Shown piece by piece: positions 26,027-35,465 of a DNA stretch of 64,000 bases. The notes under the pieces were generated by a model. It was given only the letters and a program-made list of their open reading frames with translations. It was not told where the DNA came from and ran no database searches. Source of the DNA: Sinorhizobium chiapasense (GTDB taxonomy: Bacteria; Pseudomonadota; Alphaproteobacteria; Rhizobiales; Rhizobiaceae); NCBI RefSeq assembly GCF_036488675.1, contig NZ_CP133148.1, positions 62,001 through 126,000 of the forward strand, in the 5' to 3' direction. The position numbers and the translations under genes were made by a program. The stretch's first letter is position 1. Each line of letters opens with the position of its first letter.

Positions 26027-27814
26027 CTATTCCGCCGGTTTGGGTTTCTTCGCAAACAGCGATTTGAGGTTGTCGAAGAGCTCGATCTTCACGCCCTGGC
26101 GCTTCATGATGATCGACTGCTGGATGATCGACAGCGTGTTGTTCCAGGCCCAGTAGATGACGAGGCCGGCCGGGAAGGACGCCAGCATGAAGGTGAAGAC
26201 CACCGGCATCCAGGTGAATAGCATCGCCTGGGTCGGATCCGGCGGCGTCGGGTTCATGCGCATCTGCAGGAACATGGTGACACCCATGACGAGCGGCCAG
26301 ACGCCGAGGTGCAGGAAGGACGGAGCATCGAACGGAAGCAGGCCGAAAAGGTTGACGATTGTCGTCGGATCCGGGGCGGAGAGGTCCTGAATCCAGCCGA
26401 AGAACGGCGCATGGCGCATCTCGATGGTGATGTAAATTACCTTGTAGAGCGCGAAGAATACCGGGATCTGGATGAGGATCGGCCAGCAGCCCGCCAGCGG
26501 GTTGATCTTCTCGTCCTTGTAGAGCTGCATCATCGCCTGCTGCAGGCCCATGCGGTCGTCGCCGAACTTCTTCTTCAGTTCCTCCATCTTCGGCTGGACC
26601 TTCTTCATGTTCGCCATCGACGCATACTGCTTGTTGGCGAGCGGGAAGAAGATCAGCTTGACGACGATCGTGGTGATCAGGATCGCGATGCCGAAATTGC
26701 CGAACAGACGGAAGAAGAAATCCATCATTTTGAACATCGGCTTGGTGATGAAGTAGAACCAGCCCCAGTCGATCAGCTTGTCGAAATTCGGAATAGAGTA
26801 GGCAGCCTCATAACTGTCGACGACCGGAACTTCCTTCGCGCCGGCGAAAACGAGATTCTTGACTTCCGTAGATTGGCCCGGAGCGATGGTGACCGCATCG
26901 CCCTTGTAGTCGCTCTGAAAGCGCGCCCGACCGTCGGTGAAGTGCGAGAAGCGCATTTCGAATGGGGTCTCCTGCGGCGGAACGATCGTCGCGGCCCAGT
27001 ACTTGTCGGTGATGCCCAGCCAGCCGCTAGTCGATTTGCCCGGTTCAACGGGCTGGCTGTCTTCGACCTTCGAGTAGCCGACCTCCTGCAGGCCGTTGTC
27101 CCCGGCCACGCCGATGAAGCCCTCGTGCAGCACGTAGATGCTCGGCGTCGTCGGCTTGTTAAAGCGTGTGACGCGGCCGTAGGACGACAGCGAAATCGGC
27201 GCCGACGTTTCGTTCTTGATGCTGTCGACAACCTGGAACATGTAGCGATCGTCGACGGAGATCGTCCGGATGAAGGTGATACCCTTGTCGTTGGTATAGT
27301 TAAGGGTGACCGGTGTCGATGGCGTCAGCTTGTCGCCGCCCGAGAGCGTCCAGGCGGTCTGCGGACCCGGCACCGAGCCGGTCGCGTCGTTACCGATATA
27401 GCCGATCTCGGTAAAATAGCCGTCCGCCGTTTCCGCGGGGCTGAAGAGGGTGATGACGGGGCTCTTCGGATCGACCGTCTCGTGGTACCCCTTGAGCCTC
27501 AGGTCGTCGAGCCGTGCGCCGGCCAGGTTGATGGATCCCGAAAGCGCCGGCGTATCGATCGCAACGCGTGCAGACTTGGCGATCGCCTGATCGCGGTTTT
27601 CGCCTGCGCCCGGGATGGCACCGCCGCCAGGCGCCTGGCCCGGCGTCGCCTGCTGCGTACCCTCCTGGGGCTGAGCCTGTTGCGTCTGCTGGGCCTGTTC
27701 CGCAGCGATGCGGTCCTTTTCGATCCTCGGGTTGACATAGAAAAATTGCCAAGCGACGAGGATCAGCACGGACAGTGCAATCGCGACGAAATAATTGCGG
27801 TTGTTTTCCATCAT
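26027..27814 (-). CDS. yidC: Membrane protein insertase YidC
   Basis: Inserts and folds proteins in the inner membrane, alone or with SecYEG. At 595 residues it has the Gram-negative form: an N-terminal membrane helix (about 8-26), a Gln/Pro-rich linker, a large periplasmic beta domain (about 80-360), then five-helix insertase core. Core markers include [20 protein letters not shown], the coiled hairpin [14 protein letters not shown] and [20 protein letters not shown]. Its ATG overlaps the rnpA stop, giving the classical rpmH-rnpA-yidC order near many bacterial origins; no origin or DnaA-box cluster is visible here. Confidence 0.96.
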   Translation of the reverse strand: MMENNRNYFVAIALSVLILVAWQFFYVNPRIEKDRIAAEQAQQTQQAQPQEGTQQATPGQAPGGGAIPGAGENRDQAIAKSARVAIDTPALSGSINLAGARLDDLRLKGYHETVDPKSPVITLFSPAETADGYFTEIGYIGNDATGSVPGPQTAWTLSGGDKLTPSTPVTLNYTNDKGITFIRTISVDDRYMFQVVDSIKNETSAPISLSSYGRVTRFNKPTTPSIYVLHEGFIGVAGDNGLQEVGYSKVEDSQPVEPGKSTSGWLGITDKYWAATIVPPQETPFEMRFSHFTDGRARFQSDYKGDAVTIAPGQSTEVKNLVFAGAKEVPVVDSYEAAYSIPNFDKLIDWGWFYFITKPMFKMMDFFFRLFGNFGIAILITTIVVKLIFFPLANKQYASMANMKKVQPKMEELKKKFGDDRMGLQQAMMQLYKDEKINPLAGCWPILIQIPVFFALYKVIYITIEMRHAPFFGWIQDLSAPDPTTIVNLFGLLPFDAPSFLHLGVWPLVMGVTMFLQMRMNPTPPDPTQAMLFTWMPVVFTFMLASFPAGLVIYWAWNNTLSIIQQSIIMKRQGVKIELFDNLKSLFAKKPKPAE

Positions 27815-28197
27815 GGTTTCCTGGAACCGGCCGAAGGCCGCTTCTGTTTCGGCTTGTTTTCGATGCGATCGCAGAGCGCCCGGGTCAATGCGTCGAAGGG
27901 GGCATGCAGCAGATCGCGTCGGGCGACAATCACATAGTCGTGTCCGGGTTTCATTGCAAACCCGGCTGAAAGCCGCACTGCTTCTTTGAGGCGTCGGCGC
28001 ATTCGGTTGCGCTCTACGGCATTGCCGTGCTTCTTGGTGACTGTGAAGCCGACGCGGGCATCACTCTCCAGATCCTTGCGGTCGAGCACTTCGAGGAGAA
28101 ATAATGGGCCTTTGCGGCTTTCTCCAGCTCTGACGGCCAAAAACTGCGGACGGCTTTTCAGCCGCCCGACAGTCGTCTTGTCTTTATCTGACGTCAT
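27811..28197 (-). CDS. rnpA: Ribonuclease P protein component RnpA
   Basis: Protein subunit of RNase P, which together with the catalytic RNA matures tRNA 5' ends. The 128-residue form starts at [19 protein letters not shown]; an ATG four codons upstream (28209) is an alternative. The central RNR motif is present in [19 protein letters not shown], as is the aromatic N-terminal strand region FTVTKK. The C-terminal tail is basic. It overlaps yidC by four bases and lies 33 bases beyond rpmH, so all three are one unit. Confidence 0.93.
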   Translation of the reverse strand: MTSDKDKTTVGRLKSRPQFLAVRAGESRKGPLFLLEVLDRKDLESDARVGFTVTKKHGNAVERNRMRRRLKEAVRLSAGFAMKPGHDYVIVARRDLLHAPFDALTRALCDRIENKPKQKRPSAGSRKP

Positions 28198-28229
28198 ATG
28201 CCCGGACATAGGTTTCGGGCAGGCGCGGC

Positions 28230-28364
28230 TTAGGCCGAGAGACGCTTGCGGCCACGAGCCCGGCGGGCTGCGAGGACCTTCTGGCCACCCTTGGTGGACA
28301 TGCGTGCACGGAAGCCGTGACGGCGCTTGCGAACAAGCTTGGACGGTTGGTAGGTACGCTTCAT
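28230..28364 (-). CDS. rpmH: 50S ribosomal protein L34
   Basis: A 44-residue, strongly basic ribosomal protein, translated from minus-strand ATG at 28364: begins [18 protein letters not shown] and ends [11 protein letters not shown], the expected full L34. It is first in the rpmH-rnpA-yidC unit; the promoter must lie in the region 28365-28560. Confidence 0.96.
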   Translation of the reverse strand: MKRTYQPSKLVRKRRHGFRARMSTKGGQKVLAARRARGRKRLSA

Positions 28365-28757
28365 TTATTTAAATACCGCGGTGTGCGGCCCTTCTTGAGT
28401 TTGCAAATTGCAAGAGCGTTTACGTAGCGGGCACAGCTCCGCCTTGCGGGCGGTCGGACCGGACGTGCGCGGCTTATAGGGACAAAAGGCCGACAAAGTC
28501 AATTCCCGGCAGGCGTTGGGCCGCACGAGCGATGGAAGCCGGATTGAACGGACTTTCGCGTGCCGCGGCAATCCGAGAGCGATTAACGGGCGCTGCGCCT
28601 AGCGCAGATCGGTGAACAAACAGCTAATCCGGCCTCACCAGAAGTTGGCCGGAGCGGTCAGTTCTTTGTTAACCACATGTATTTTAGCATTTAATCAATT
28701 ACGTGTAGACCACAGGTAACTACCCGTTTTAGGTGAGTACGCGGCGAGGGGCAGGAA
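28365..28757. other. Divergent promoter region of rpmH and the chemoreceptor gene
   Basis: A 393-base gap between divergent starts. The left part should carry the rpmH promoter and leader, the right part the chemoreceptor promoter; an AT-rich stretch around 28675-28710 (TTGTTAACC, TTTAAT) is the likeliest chemoreceptor promoter region. No open frame, repeat copy or DnaA-box cluster was recognised. Confidence 0.45.
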
Positions 28758-30752
28758 ATGAAAATTCGTGGGAAAATCTACTTGATCGTCGGCATCATGA
28801 GCCTGCTTGCGATCGCCATTACCGGCATGTCGCTACTGATCGTGTCGGAGTACAACGACAAGCTTCATCAATTCCAGAACGCATCCGACCGGGCGTTCAA
28901 GGGCGAGCGGCTCAACCGTCTGGTGACCGGCGTCGTCATGGAATCGCGCGGCATTTACGCGGCGCCGACGATCGAAAAGGCAAAACCCTTCGCCGAAGGC
29001 CTCCTCAAGAACCTCGACAAGATCGACGGACTGCTCGAAGACTGGCGTCCGCTGGTTCCCGCCGACGACCTCGCCTCTTTCGATGCGCTCGCAAAGCGCG
29101 CGGAGGAATTCAAGACCTTCCGCACCGAGACGGCCCGTCTCGGCCAAGAGGTTTCGCCGCAGGCTGCCAACGAGCAGGGCAACAACGACGCCAATCGCGC
29201 CAATCGCAAGGCTTTCCAGGCCGAGATAGACGTGGTCGTGGATGCCAATCTCGAGTCGCTTCAGGCGATCACGGAAGAGATCGCGGCATTTGAGCGCTCC
29301 ATTATTGTCGTTGTGCTCGGCATTGCCGGCCTCGGCCTGGTCGCCGGCATCGGTACGGCCTTCTACATCGGCACCAACCAGCTCAGCCGACCGATCCTCG
29401 CCCTGACGGGCGCCATGAAGCAGCTCGCCGGAGGTGATCTCTCCGTCGACGTGCCCTTTGCCGGCCGCAAGGACGAAATCGGCGACATGGCTGCCGCCGT
29501 CGGCATCTTCAAGCAGAACGGACTTGCCGTGCGTGAACTCAACGCCCAGGAAGCGGCGCTGAGAGAAAAGAGCGCGGATCTCCAGTCGAGCATCGGCATC
29601 GTCGTTTCGGCGGCCGCCGCCGGCGATTTCACCAGGCGCATCAGCAAGGACTATGGCAACGACGACCTCAACCGCTTTGCCGCGAGCGTCAACGAGCTCG
29701 TCGGCAGCGTCGACAGCGGGATTTCCGAAACGCGGCGGGTCATCGCAAGCCTTGCCGCCGGCGACCTGACGCAAAGCATGAACGGCCAGTTCCAGGGTGC
29801 CTTCGCGGAGTTGCAGAAGAACGTCAACGACACGCTGACGACCTTGCAGAAAACCCTGCGCGAGGTGCGCACGACGACGGACTCGATCAACGGCAACGCA
29901 TCCGAATTGCGCTCGGCAGCAGACGACCTGTCGAAGCGCACGGAGCAGCAGGCCGCTTCGCTCGAGGAAACCTCGGCCGCGCTCGACGAGATCACGGCCG
30001 CCGTCCGCAGTTCGACCGAGAGAGCGCAGGAAGCATCGGTGATGGTCACCGAGGCCAAGGAAAGCGCAGCAGAGTCGGCCTCCGTCGTCCGTAACGCGGT
30101 CGAGGCGATGGGCCGCATCGAGCAGGCCTCGAACGAGATCGGCCAGATCACCAACGTCATCGATGAAATCGCCTTCCAGACCAATCTTTTGGCTCTGAAT
30201 GCGGGCGTCGAGGCGGCGCGCGCGGGTGACGCCGGCAAGGGGTTCGCAGTCGTGGCCCAGGAGGTGCGCGAACTCGCGCAACGCGCCGCCAGTGCCGCCA
30301 AGGACATCAAGGCGTTGATTTCGAAATCGGGCAGCGAAGTCGCGACCGGTGTCAAGCTCGTCCAGGCGACCGGATCCGCGCTCGGCGAGATCGAAACGCG
30401 CGTCCTGAAGATCAACGACCATATCCATTCGATCGCCACCGCCGCGCGCGAGCAGTCGACGGGGCTTGCCGAGGTCAGTACGGCCGTCAATCAGATGGAC
30501 CAGGTCACGCAGCGCAACGCCGCAATGGTCGAAGAGGCGAATGCCGCGACGCACAAGCTTTCGGCCGAAACCGGCAACCTTGCCAACCTGATCGCCTATT
30601 TCAAGGTCGATCGCGTCACCGCCGGGGCAATCGCACCGGCAAGGGAGACAAGCCGGCCCGTCGCTTCGCCCGCCCGGCGGATGATGGGCAGCGTCGCTCG
30701 AGCTTTCGGTGGCGGTGCCGCCGCGGCGCGCGACGATTGGGAGGAGTTCTGA
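28758..30752 (+). CDS. Methyl-accepting chemotaxis protein with C-terminal tether DWEEF
   Basis: Membrane chemoreceptor of 664 residues that passes ligand signals to CheA/CheW. Membrane helices are at about 8-28 and 183-207, bounding a mostly helical periplasmic sensor domain. HAMP domains follow (about 208-260 and again near 300-345), then the long signalling coiled coil with the conserved tip [30 protein letters not shown] split here over 445-475. The last five residues are DWEEF, fitting the W-x-x-F pentapeptide that tethers CheR/CheB in adaptation; several Sinorhizobium receptors end this way. No che genes are adjacent, so it serves the main pathway. Ligand unknown. Confidence 0.94.
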   Translation: MKIRGKIYLIVGIMSLLAIAITGMSLLIVSEYNDKLHQFQNASDRAFKGERLNRLVTGVVMESRGIYAAPTIEKAKPFAEGLLKNLDKIDGLLEDWRPLVPADDLASFDALAKRAEEFKTFRTETARLGQEVSPQAANEQGNNDANRANRKAFQAEIDVVVDANLESLQAITEEIAAFERSIIVVVLGIAGLGLVAGIGTAFYIGTNQLSRPILALTGAMKQLAGGDLSVDVPFAGRKDEIGDMAAAVGIFKQNGLAVRELNAQEAALREKSADLQSSIGIVVSAAAAGDFTRRISKDYGNDDLNRFAASVNELVGSVDSGISETRRVIASLAAGDLTQSMNGQFQGAFAELQKNVNDTLTTLQKTLREVRTTTDSINGNASELRSAADDLSKRTEQQAASLEETSAALDEITAAVRSSTERAQEASVMVTEAKESAAESASVVRNAVEAMGRIEQASNEIGQITNVIDEIAFQTNLLALNAGVEAARAGDAGKGFAVVAQEVRELAQRAASAAKDIKALISKSGSEVATGVKLVQATGSALGEIETRVLKINDHIHSIATAAREQSTGLAEVSTAVNQMDQVTQRNAAMVEEANAATHKLSAETGNLANLIAYFKVDRVTAGAIAPARETSRPVASPARRMMGSVARAFGGGAAAARDDWEEF

Positions 30753-30754
30753 GC

Positions 30755-30791
30755 CTACAGCGCGCCTTATCAGACGCGTAAAGGACGCTGA
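30755..30791 (-). repeat. Partial RIME1-like repeat, one hairpin
   Basis: Inverted fragment right behind the chemoreceptor stop: CTACAGCGCGCCTTATCAGACGCGTAAAGGACGCTG region, the second palindrome only. Its position matches the copy behind the fasciclin gene. Confidence 0.6.
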
Positions 30792-30801
30792 CGTCACGAA
30801 A

Positions 30802-30839
30802 TTTTCTCGCGGATGGCCTCTGTGTTCTCCGCGAGAAAA
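30802..30839. terminator. Long hairpin downstream of the chemoreceptor gene
   Basis: TTTTCTCGCGGA and TCCGCGAGAAAA form a 12-base perfect stem with a 14-base loop. The 3' arm ends AAAAATT, so a U-rich tail is lacking on the plus strand; termination or transcript stabilisation are both possible. Confidence 0.45.
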
Positions 30840-31014
30840 ATTCTGTGGTGCAATTGCTCCGGCGGCACCAGAATGATGGTTCTCGTTTTCACGGCAACGT
30901 GAGTTGTCAGGGCGAACCGCTCACGTTGACGTTTGACGGCGCGACCATTCGTTATTGGTTCCGCGTCCGGATTCCCTCTAACTCAGGGGTAGATCTCGCC
31001 GAAAGCAAAGCCGC

Positions 31015-31812
31015 ATGAGCCATGGTGTCAGAAACGGGGCGGAAGGTGCAGCCCTGAACCCTTCGTCGGGACGGAGCGACGCTGAACATGCGCCACGCCG
31101 TTCGTGGTGGCGGTTCGTCCCGTTCGCTCTTCTGCTTGTCGGCGGTGCCGCCTGCTATGCGTTTGGTCTGCCGCGTTATCTTTCGTTGACGGCGCTCGTC
31201 CATCACCGCGAGATCCTCAGCGCCTATGTTGATACCTACCCGCTCCGCGCCGGTTCCGCCTTCTTTGCGGTCTATGTTGCGGTGGTAGTCTTTTCCATCC
31301 CGGCTGCGTCGGTGCTGACCATATTTTCGGGGTTCCTGTTCGGCTGTGTGACGGGTGGAATCATTGCGATCGCCGCGGCGACGCTCGGATCCTGCCTTCT
31401 GTTCCTTGCCGCGCGCGGAGTCCTCGGCGACCTCCTGCGTCCGCGCGCCGGACGCTTCCTGGAGCGGCTGGCGGAAGGTTTCCGGCGCAATGCGTTCCTT
31501 TACCTCCTGGTCCTGCGGCTTGCGCCGATCTTTCCCTTCTTCGTCGTCAATATCGCACCGGCTTTCTTTGACGTGCGGCTGCGCACGTTCGCCACCGCAA
31601 CGCTGATCGGCATCGTGCCGGGCACGCTCGCCTATGCCTGGCTCGGCCGCAGCCTCGACAATGTGATCGCCCGCTCGGCGGCGGCTGGCGGTGAGCTGTC
31701 GCTTTCGGATTTTGCGACGAGGGACATTTCGCTCGGGCTTGCGGCGCTGACGCTCATCGCGGCATTGCCTCTGGCGTTCAAGCTAATACAGTCGCGCCGC
31801 AAGACGGTCTGA
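31015..31812 (+). CDS. TVP38/TMEM64 (DedA-like SNARE-associated) family membrane protein
   Basis: A 265-residue inner-membrane protein of the TVP38/TMEM64 family. Six or so hydrophobic segments are present, with the family core FSIPAASVLTIFSGFLFG (about 86-103) and the reentrant-type motif LRLAPIFPFFVVNIAPAF, followed by IGIVPGTLAYAWLG. Related DedA proteins have been linked to lipid scrambling and membrane homeostasis. It is followed at 16 bases by an FAD disulfide oxidoreductase, and TVP38 plus such a reductase is a recurring pair in bacteria, so a joint function is likely though undefined. Confidence 0.88.
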   Translation: MSHGVRNGAEGAALNPSSGRSDAEHAPRRSWWRFVPFALLLVGGAACYAFGLPRYLSLTALVHHREILSAYVDTYPLRAGSAFFAVYVAVVVFSIPAASVLTIFSGFLFGCVTGGIIAIAAATLGSCLLFLAARGVLGDLLRPRAGRFLERLAEGFRRNAFLYLLVLRLAPIFPFFVVNIAPAFFDVRLRTFATATLIGIVPGTLAYAWLGRSLDNVIARSAAAGGELSLSDFATRDISLGLAALTLIAALPLAFKLIQSRRKTV

Positions 31813-31828
31813 TAGGACGGAAGGCGGC

Positions 31829-33253
31829 GTGGCGAAGGTCCTCAATCCGGATATCTGTGTAATCGGTGGTGGTGCGGCGGGCCTGTCCGTGGCCGCTGGC
31901 GCCGCGGCCTTCGGCGTGCCGGTCGTTCTCATCGAACGCGGCCGAATGGGTGGGGATTGCCTGAATTTTGGCTGCGTACCGTCGAAGGCGTTGATCGCGG
32001 CCGCGAAACACGCGCAGGCGATCCGCGCGGCACAGGAATTCGGCATCGCCGCAGGCGAGCCGATCGTCGATTACGAAAGATTGCAGGCGCGGATCCATGC
32101 GGTCATCGGCGCAATCGCGCCGCACGATTCCGCCGAGCGCTTCGAGAGTCTCGGCGTGAAAGTCATCGCCGATACGGCCCGGTTCGTCGATGGCGGCACG
32201 GTCGCGGCCGGCGATCATCTCATCCGGGCGCGGCGTTTCGTGATCGCGACCGGCTCGTCTCCGGCTGTTCCCGCAATTCCCGGGCTTGCCGAGACACCGT
32301 ACCTCACCAACGAGACGCTCTTCGACCTGACGCGGCTGCCGGAACATCTCGTCATCATCGGCGCCGGACCCGTCGGGCTGGAAATGGCCCAGGCTTATCG
32401 CCGGCTCGGCGCACGTGTGACCGTCCTGGAGAGCAGCAAGGCGCTTTCGAGCGGCGATCCGGAACTGGTGGCGATCGTTCTGGACGCGATCCGCGCCGAG
32501 GGTGCCGTTCTTCACGAGGAAACCGCCATACACTCCGTCGAACGGTACGGGGGCGGCGTGCGGCTGCATTGCGAAAACGCGCAGGGGCGCTTTTCTGTCG
32601 ACGGCAGCGTTCTGTTGCTGGCCACCGGCCGTGCTCCGAATCACGTTTCCCTCGACCTCGACGCCGCCGGTATCCGCCACGACCCGAAGAGGATCGCCGT
32701 TGGCACTGACCTGCGGACAAGCAATCGCCGCGTCTATGCGATCGGCGATGCTGCTGGCGGCCTGCAGTTCACCCATGTCGCGAGTTACCACGCGCGGCTC
32801 GTGCTCCAGCAGATCCTGTTCCGCGTACCGGCGCGCGAAGACCGCGACATCGTCCCGCGGGTCACGTTCACGGATCCGGAACTGGCGCAGGTCGGGCTAG
32901 GCGAGGCAGAGGCACGGGAAAAGTTCGGTCGTATCGACACCGTCCGCTGGGACTTTTCCGCCAATGATCGCGCCCGCACCGATGGGATCGGCCGGGGCAT
33001 CATCAAGATCACCGTCGGTCGGCGCGGACGGATCCTCGGCGCTGCGATCGCCGGCGCCGGCGCCGGAGAGATGATCAACGGCTTTGCTTTCGCTGTCGCC
33101 AATCGTCTGACGCTCAAGCATTTTCGCGGCTATGTGGCGCCCTATCCCACCTTGTCCGAGATTGGAAAACAGGCATCGATCTCCTATTATACTCCCATGG
33201 CGCGAAGTCCGCTCGTTCGATCCGTGATTGGACTGCTGCGGTATTTCGGCTAG
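31829..33253 (+). CDS. FAD-dependent pyridine nucleotide-disulfide oxidoreductase (MerA/Lpd-like)
   Basis: A 474-residue flavoprotein starting at a GTG preceded by GGACGGAAGG. Motifs: FAD-binding GGGAAGLSVAAGAAAFG, redox-active CLNFGCVPSKAL (about 46-57), NAD(P)-binding GAGPVGLEMAQAYRRLGARV and YAIGDAAGG. In the C-terminal dimer motif the His of dihydrolipoamide dehydrogenase (HPTLSE) is replaced by Tyr (PYPTLSEIGKQA), as in mercuric reductase. However, the N-terminal HMA domain and the C-terminal vicinal Cys pair needed for mercury are missing, so it is not a mercury enzyme. It likely reduces another disulfide or acts as a quinone reductase with the TVP38 partner. Confidence 0.88.
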   Translation: MAKVLNPDICVIGGGAAGLSVAAGAAAFGVPVVLIERGRMGGDCLNFGCVPSKALIAAAKHAQAIRAAQEFGIAAGEPIVDYERLQARIHAVIGAIAPHDSAERFESLGVKVIADTARFVDGGTVAAGDHLIRARRFVIATGSSPAVPAIPGLAETPYLTNETLFDLTRLPEHLVIIGAGPVGLEMAQAYRRLGARVTVLESSKALSSGDPELVAIVLDAIRAEGAVLHEETAIHSVERYGGGVRLHCENAQGRFSVDGSVLLLATGRAPNHVSLDLDAAGIRHDPKRIAVGTDLRTSNRRVYAIGDAAGGLQFTHVASYHARLVLQQILFRVPAREDRDIVPRVTFTDPELAQVGLGEAEAREKFGRIDTVRWDFSANDRARTDGIGRGIIKITVGRRGRILGAAIAGAGAGEMINGFAFAVANRLTLKHFRGYVAPYPTLSEIGKQASISYYTPMARSPLVRSVIGLLRYFG

Positions 33254-33364
33254 ATCACGATGATCTTGGGTCGAATCGACCCAAGATCATAAACGTGATG
33301 GATGCTAATAAGTTGAGACGCGGGATGCGGGCCGGAAACCGCGCACACTTTTCCTCATCCCGCT
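33250..33364 (-). repeat. Mosaic intergenic repeat, two-hairpin module, inverted copy
   Basis: Reverse-orientation copy of the 20383 module. It begins CTAGATCACGATGATCTTGG, whose TAG is the stop of the oxidoreductase gene, has the palindrome TTGGGTCGAATCGACCCAA, and ends with the CGGGATGCGG...TTCCTCATCCCGCTC hairpin. It abuts the next repeat directly. Confidence 0.85.
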
Positions 33365-33471
33365 CTACTGCATGATTCCTTAAATCGGAATCGATTTAAG
33401 GGCAAAATCATGCAGCAGTTCAAAGTGTTGCAGCGACATTAGCGCGTCCGATTGGACGCGCGGCGCTGTAA
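33365..33471 (+). repeat. RIME1-like palindromic repeat
   Basis: Full copy directly joined to the preceding module: CTACTGCATGATTCC...ATCATGCAGC around CCTTAAATCG-CGATTTAAGG, then TTGCAGCG...CGCTGTAA around GCGCGTC/GACGCGC. It ends 23 bases before the histidine kinase start. Confidence 0.88.
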
Positions 33472-33494
33472 GTTGCAGGGAACGTTCTAGAGTT

Positions 33495-34976
33495 ATGGTG
33501 GAAGACGCGCGTCCGGCCAATGCGAATGCTATGCCCCGAGCGGCCGTGGGGTTCCTCCGCGGACTCTCCGGCAAGCTGCTGCTTTTGACTGTCGCATTCG
33601 TCATGCTGGCGGAGGTGCTGATCTTCGTGCCGTCGGTCGCCAACATGCGGATCCGCTGGCTTCAGGATCGGCTGAACACGGTGGCCGCGGCGGCCGTCGT
33701 AGTCGACGGACTGCAGAATGTCGAGCTTCCGCGGGCCGTGCAGCGCGACACGTTGATGGCGACAGGAACCAAGGCAATCGTCATTCGCCGCAAGGATGCG
33801 TCGAGGATGATCGCCACCGTCGACATGCCGCCGGCAATCGATGGCGAATACGATATCGCCAACTTCACCCCCGTCGCTGCGATCCGCGACGCATTCGACA
33901 CGCTGCTCTTCGGCGGCAGCCGGATCATGCGCGTCTATGGCCCGCTCGGCGAAAGCGATGCGACGATCGAACTGGTGATGAAGGATGCCGGGCTGCGCAA
34001 GGCGATGCTTGTCTATTCACGCAACGTGTTCCTTCTGTCGATCGCGATTTCGCTGATCACGGCGGCACTGATCTTTCTCGCCATCAACCGCATGCTGATT
34101 GTGCCGATCAGGCGGATGACGGCGAGCATGCAGGAGTTTTCCAACGAGCCGTCCGACCCGGAGCGACTCCTCGTTCCGCCGGAGGGTGGCGATGAGCTGG
34201 CGGTCGCCGGCCAGCACCTCGCGAGCATGCAGCGCGAGCTGCAGAAAACCTTGAAGCAACAGAAGAGCCTTGCCGAGCTCGGCCTCGCGGTTTCGAAGAT
34301 CAACCACGACATGCGCAACATTCTCTCGTCCGCGCAACTCATTTCCGATCGGCTCGCCGATGTCGATGATCCGGTGGTCAAACGTTTCGCGCCGACCTTG
34401 CTGCGGACGATCGACCGCGCCGTCGGCTATACGCAGGAGGTTCTCTCCTACGGGCGCACGGCCGAGGCAGAGCCGCACCGTCGCTTTGTCGCCTTGCGTC
34501 CGCTCGTCGAGGATGTCGCCGAACTCCTCGCCATCGATCGCCAGAGCGGCATCGATTTCGAAATCCAGATACGGGACGACGTGGTGGTCGACGCCGACAG
34601 CGAGCAGCTTTTCCGCGTCGTCCACAACATCTGTCGCAACGCAGTCCAGGCGTTGACGAATCATGAGCCGGAGGACGGCCGTGCCCGGTCGGTCTCCGTT
34701 TCGGCCATGCGAACCGGAAGCGTGGTTACGATTTCCATCGACGACACGGGGCCGGGCATGCCGGCCAAGGCGCGCGAAAACCTGTTTACCGCCTTCCGCG
34801 GCTCGGCGCGCTCCGGCGGCACGGGCCTCGGGCTCGCCATCGCCCGCGAACTGGTGCTCGCTCATGGGGGTACGATCGCACTCGTCGAAAAGCCGACGCC
34901 CGGTACGCTGTTCCGTATCGAACTGCCGGATCGTCCGGTGCCGTTGGACGCTTTCCGCTCGAAGGCGCGCCCCTGA
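33495..34976 (+). CDS. Orphan sensor histidine kinase
   Basis: A 493-residue membrane kinase. Membrane helices at about 25-47 and 176-197 enclose a periplasmic domain of around 125 residues with no recognised ligand motif. A HAMP linker follows (NRMLIVPIRRMTASMQEF), then the dimerisation/phosphoacceptor helix with KINHDMRNILSSAQLISDRL carrying the likely phospho-His, and the ATPase domain with the N box (VVHNICRNAVQAL), G1 (DDTGPGMP) and G2 (GGTGLGLAIAREL). No response regulator gene is adjacent, so its partner must lie elsewhere. The HDMRN-type H box places it with the HPK4-like kinases. Confidence 0.92.
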   Translation: MVEDARPANANAMPRAAVGFLRGLSGKLLLLTVAFVMLAEVLIFVPSVANMRIRWLQDRLNTVAAAAVVVDGLQNVELPRAVQRDTLMATGTKAIVIRRKDASRMIATVDMPPAIDGEYDIANFTPVAAIRDAFDTLLFGGSRIMRVYGPLGESDATIELVMKDAGLRKAMLVYSRNVFLLSIAISLITAALIFLAINRMLIVPIRRMTASMQEFSNEPSDPERLLVPPEGGDELAVAGQHLASMQRELQKTLKQQKSLAELGLAVSKINHDMRNILSSAQLISDRLADVDDPVVKRFAPTLLRTIDRAVGYTQEVLSYGRTAEAEPHRRFVALRPLVEDVAELLAIDRQSGIDFEIQIRDDVVVDADSEQLFRVVHNICRNAVQALTNHEPEDGRARSVSVSAMRTGSVVTISIDDTGPGMPAKARENLFTAFRGSARSGGTGLGLAIARELVLAHGGTIALVEKPTPGTLFRIELPDRPVPLDAFRSKARP

Positions 34977-35146
34977 TATCCGGTCCCTGGACCGGCGGCG
35001 GTCTCATCGCCGAGACCCGATCGCTCTCTCCGGCGGCTTATTCACTGTCGTCGCAAAAATGAAATTTTTTGCCGAAAGGCGCTTGCAATCGCCGAAAGGA
35101 CCCAGTAGAGGATCGCCACGCAAGCGGTTGTCACCGCTTCAGGCAA

Positions 35147-35223
35147 GCACCCGTAGCTCAGCTGGATAGAGCACCAGACTACGAATCTGGGGGTCAGGAG
35201 TTCGAATCTCTTCGGGTGCGCCA
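35147..35223 (+). tRNA. tRNA-Arg (anticodon ACG)
   Basis: A complete 77-base cloverleaf with encoded CCA. The acceptor stem is GCACCCG with CGGGTGC, the D arm contains AGCTCAGCTGGATAGAGC, the anticodon stem CCAGA/TCTGG encloses the loop CTACGAA with anticodon ACG, and the T arm contains GTTCGAATC. It reads CGN arginine codons after A-to-I editing. It lies at the left border of the accessory-looking stretch 35.4-44 kb; no attachment-site duplicate was found. Confidence 0.96.
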
Positions 35224-35360
35224 TCAACTTCCCTTACTTCTCAGGGCGTTCAGGCATTTTGAAGTCGGCTCGCGTCCCTACGCGTTCCGAAGACGTTCTT
35301 GCACGGTTGTTCCCGGTACGCTTTTGGTGTTGCGGTGAGCAGGCGGAGCTACGGTCAGCC

Positions 35361-35465
35361 AGAGCATCCCGCTTTCAAGTGGAATCACTGAAAGCGGAAA
35401 AGATGCTCTAGAATCAAAGTGCTAGAGCGTCCTTTTTGCGTTCACTCGAACGCACGGCGCTCTAG
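35361..35465 (+). repeat. Intergenic palindromic repeat, variant with CTAGAGCG hairpin
   Basis: First hairpin AGAGCATC/GATGCTCT around CCGCTTTC-GAAAGCGG; second CTAGAGCG/CGCTCTAG around GCGTTC-GAACGC, linked by AATCAAAGTG as in the RIME1-like copies. It ends at the truncation point of the HxlR pseudogene. Confidence 0.8.

Noticed and set aside
26309..27937. A 542-codon plus-strand frame opposite yidC
   Set aside because: Antisense shadow; Arg/Asp-rich without domains, and yidC is certain on the other strand.
28365..28757. Replication origin near rpmH
   Set aside because: The rpmH-rnpA-yidC block is near the origin in many bacteria, but no DnaA-box cluster, dnaA or parAB is visible; in rhizobia the origin is usually elsewhere.
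28833..30797. A 654-codon minus-strand frame opposite the chemoreceptor
   Set aside because: Antisense shadow; no motif, and the chemoreceptor has complete family architecture.
31829..33253. Mercuric reductase assignment
   Set aside because: Lacks the HMA domain and C-terminal vicinal Cys pair, and no other mer gene is nearby.
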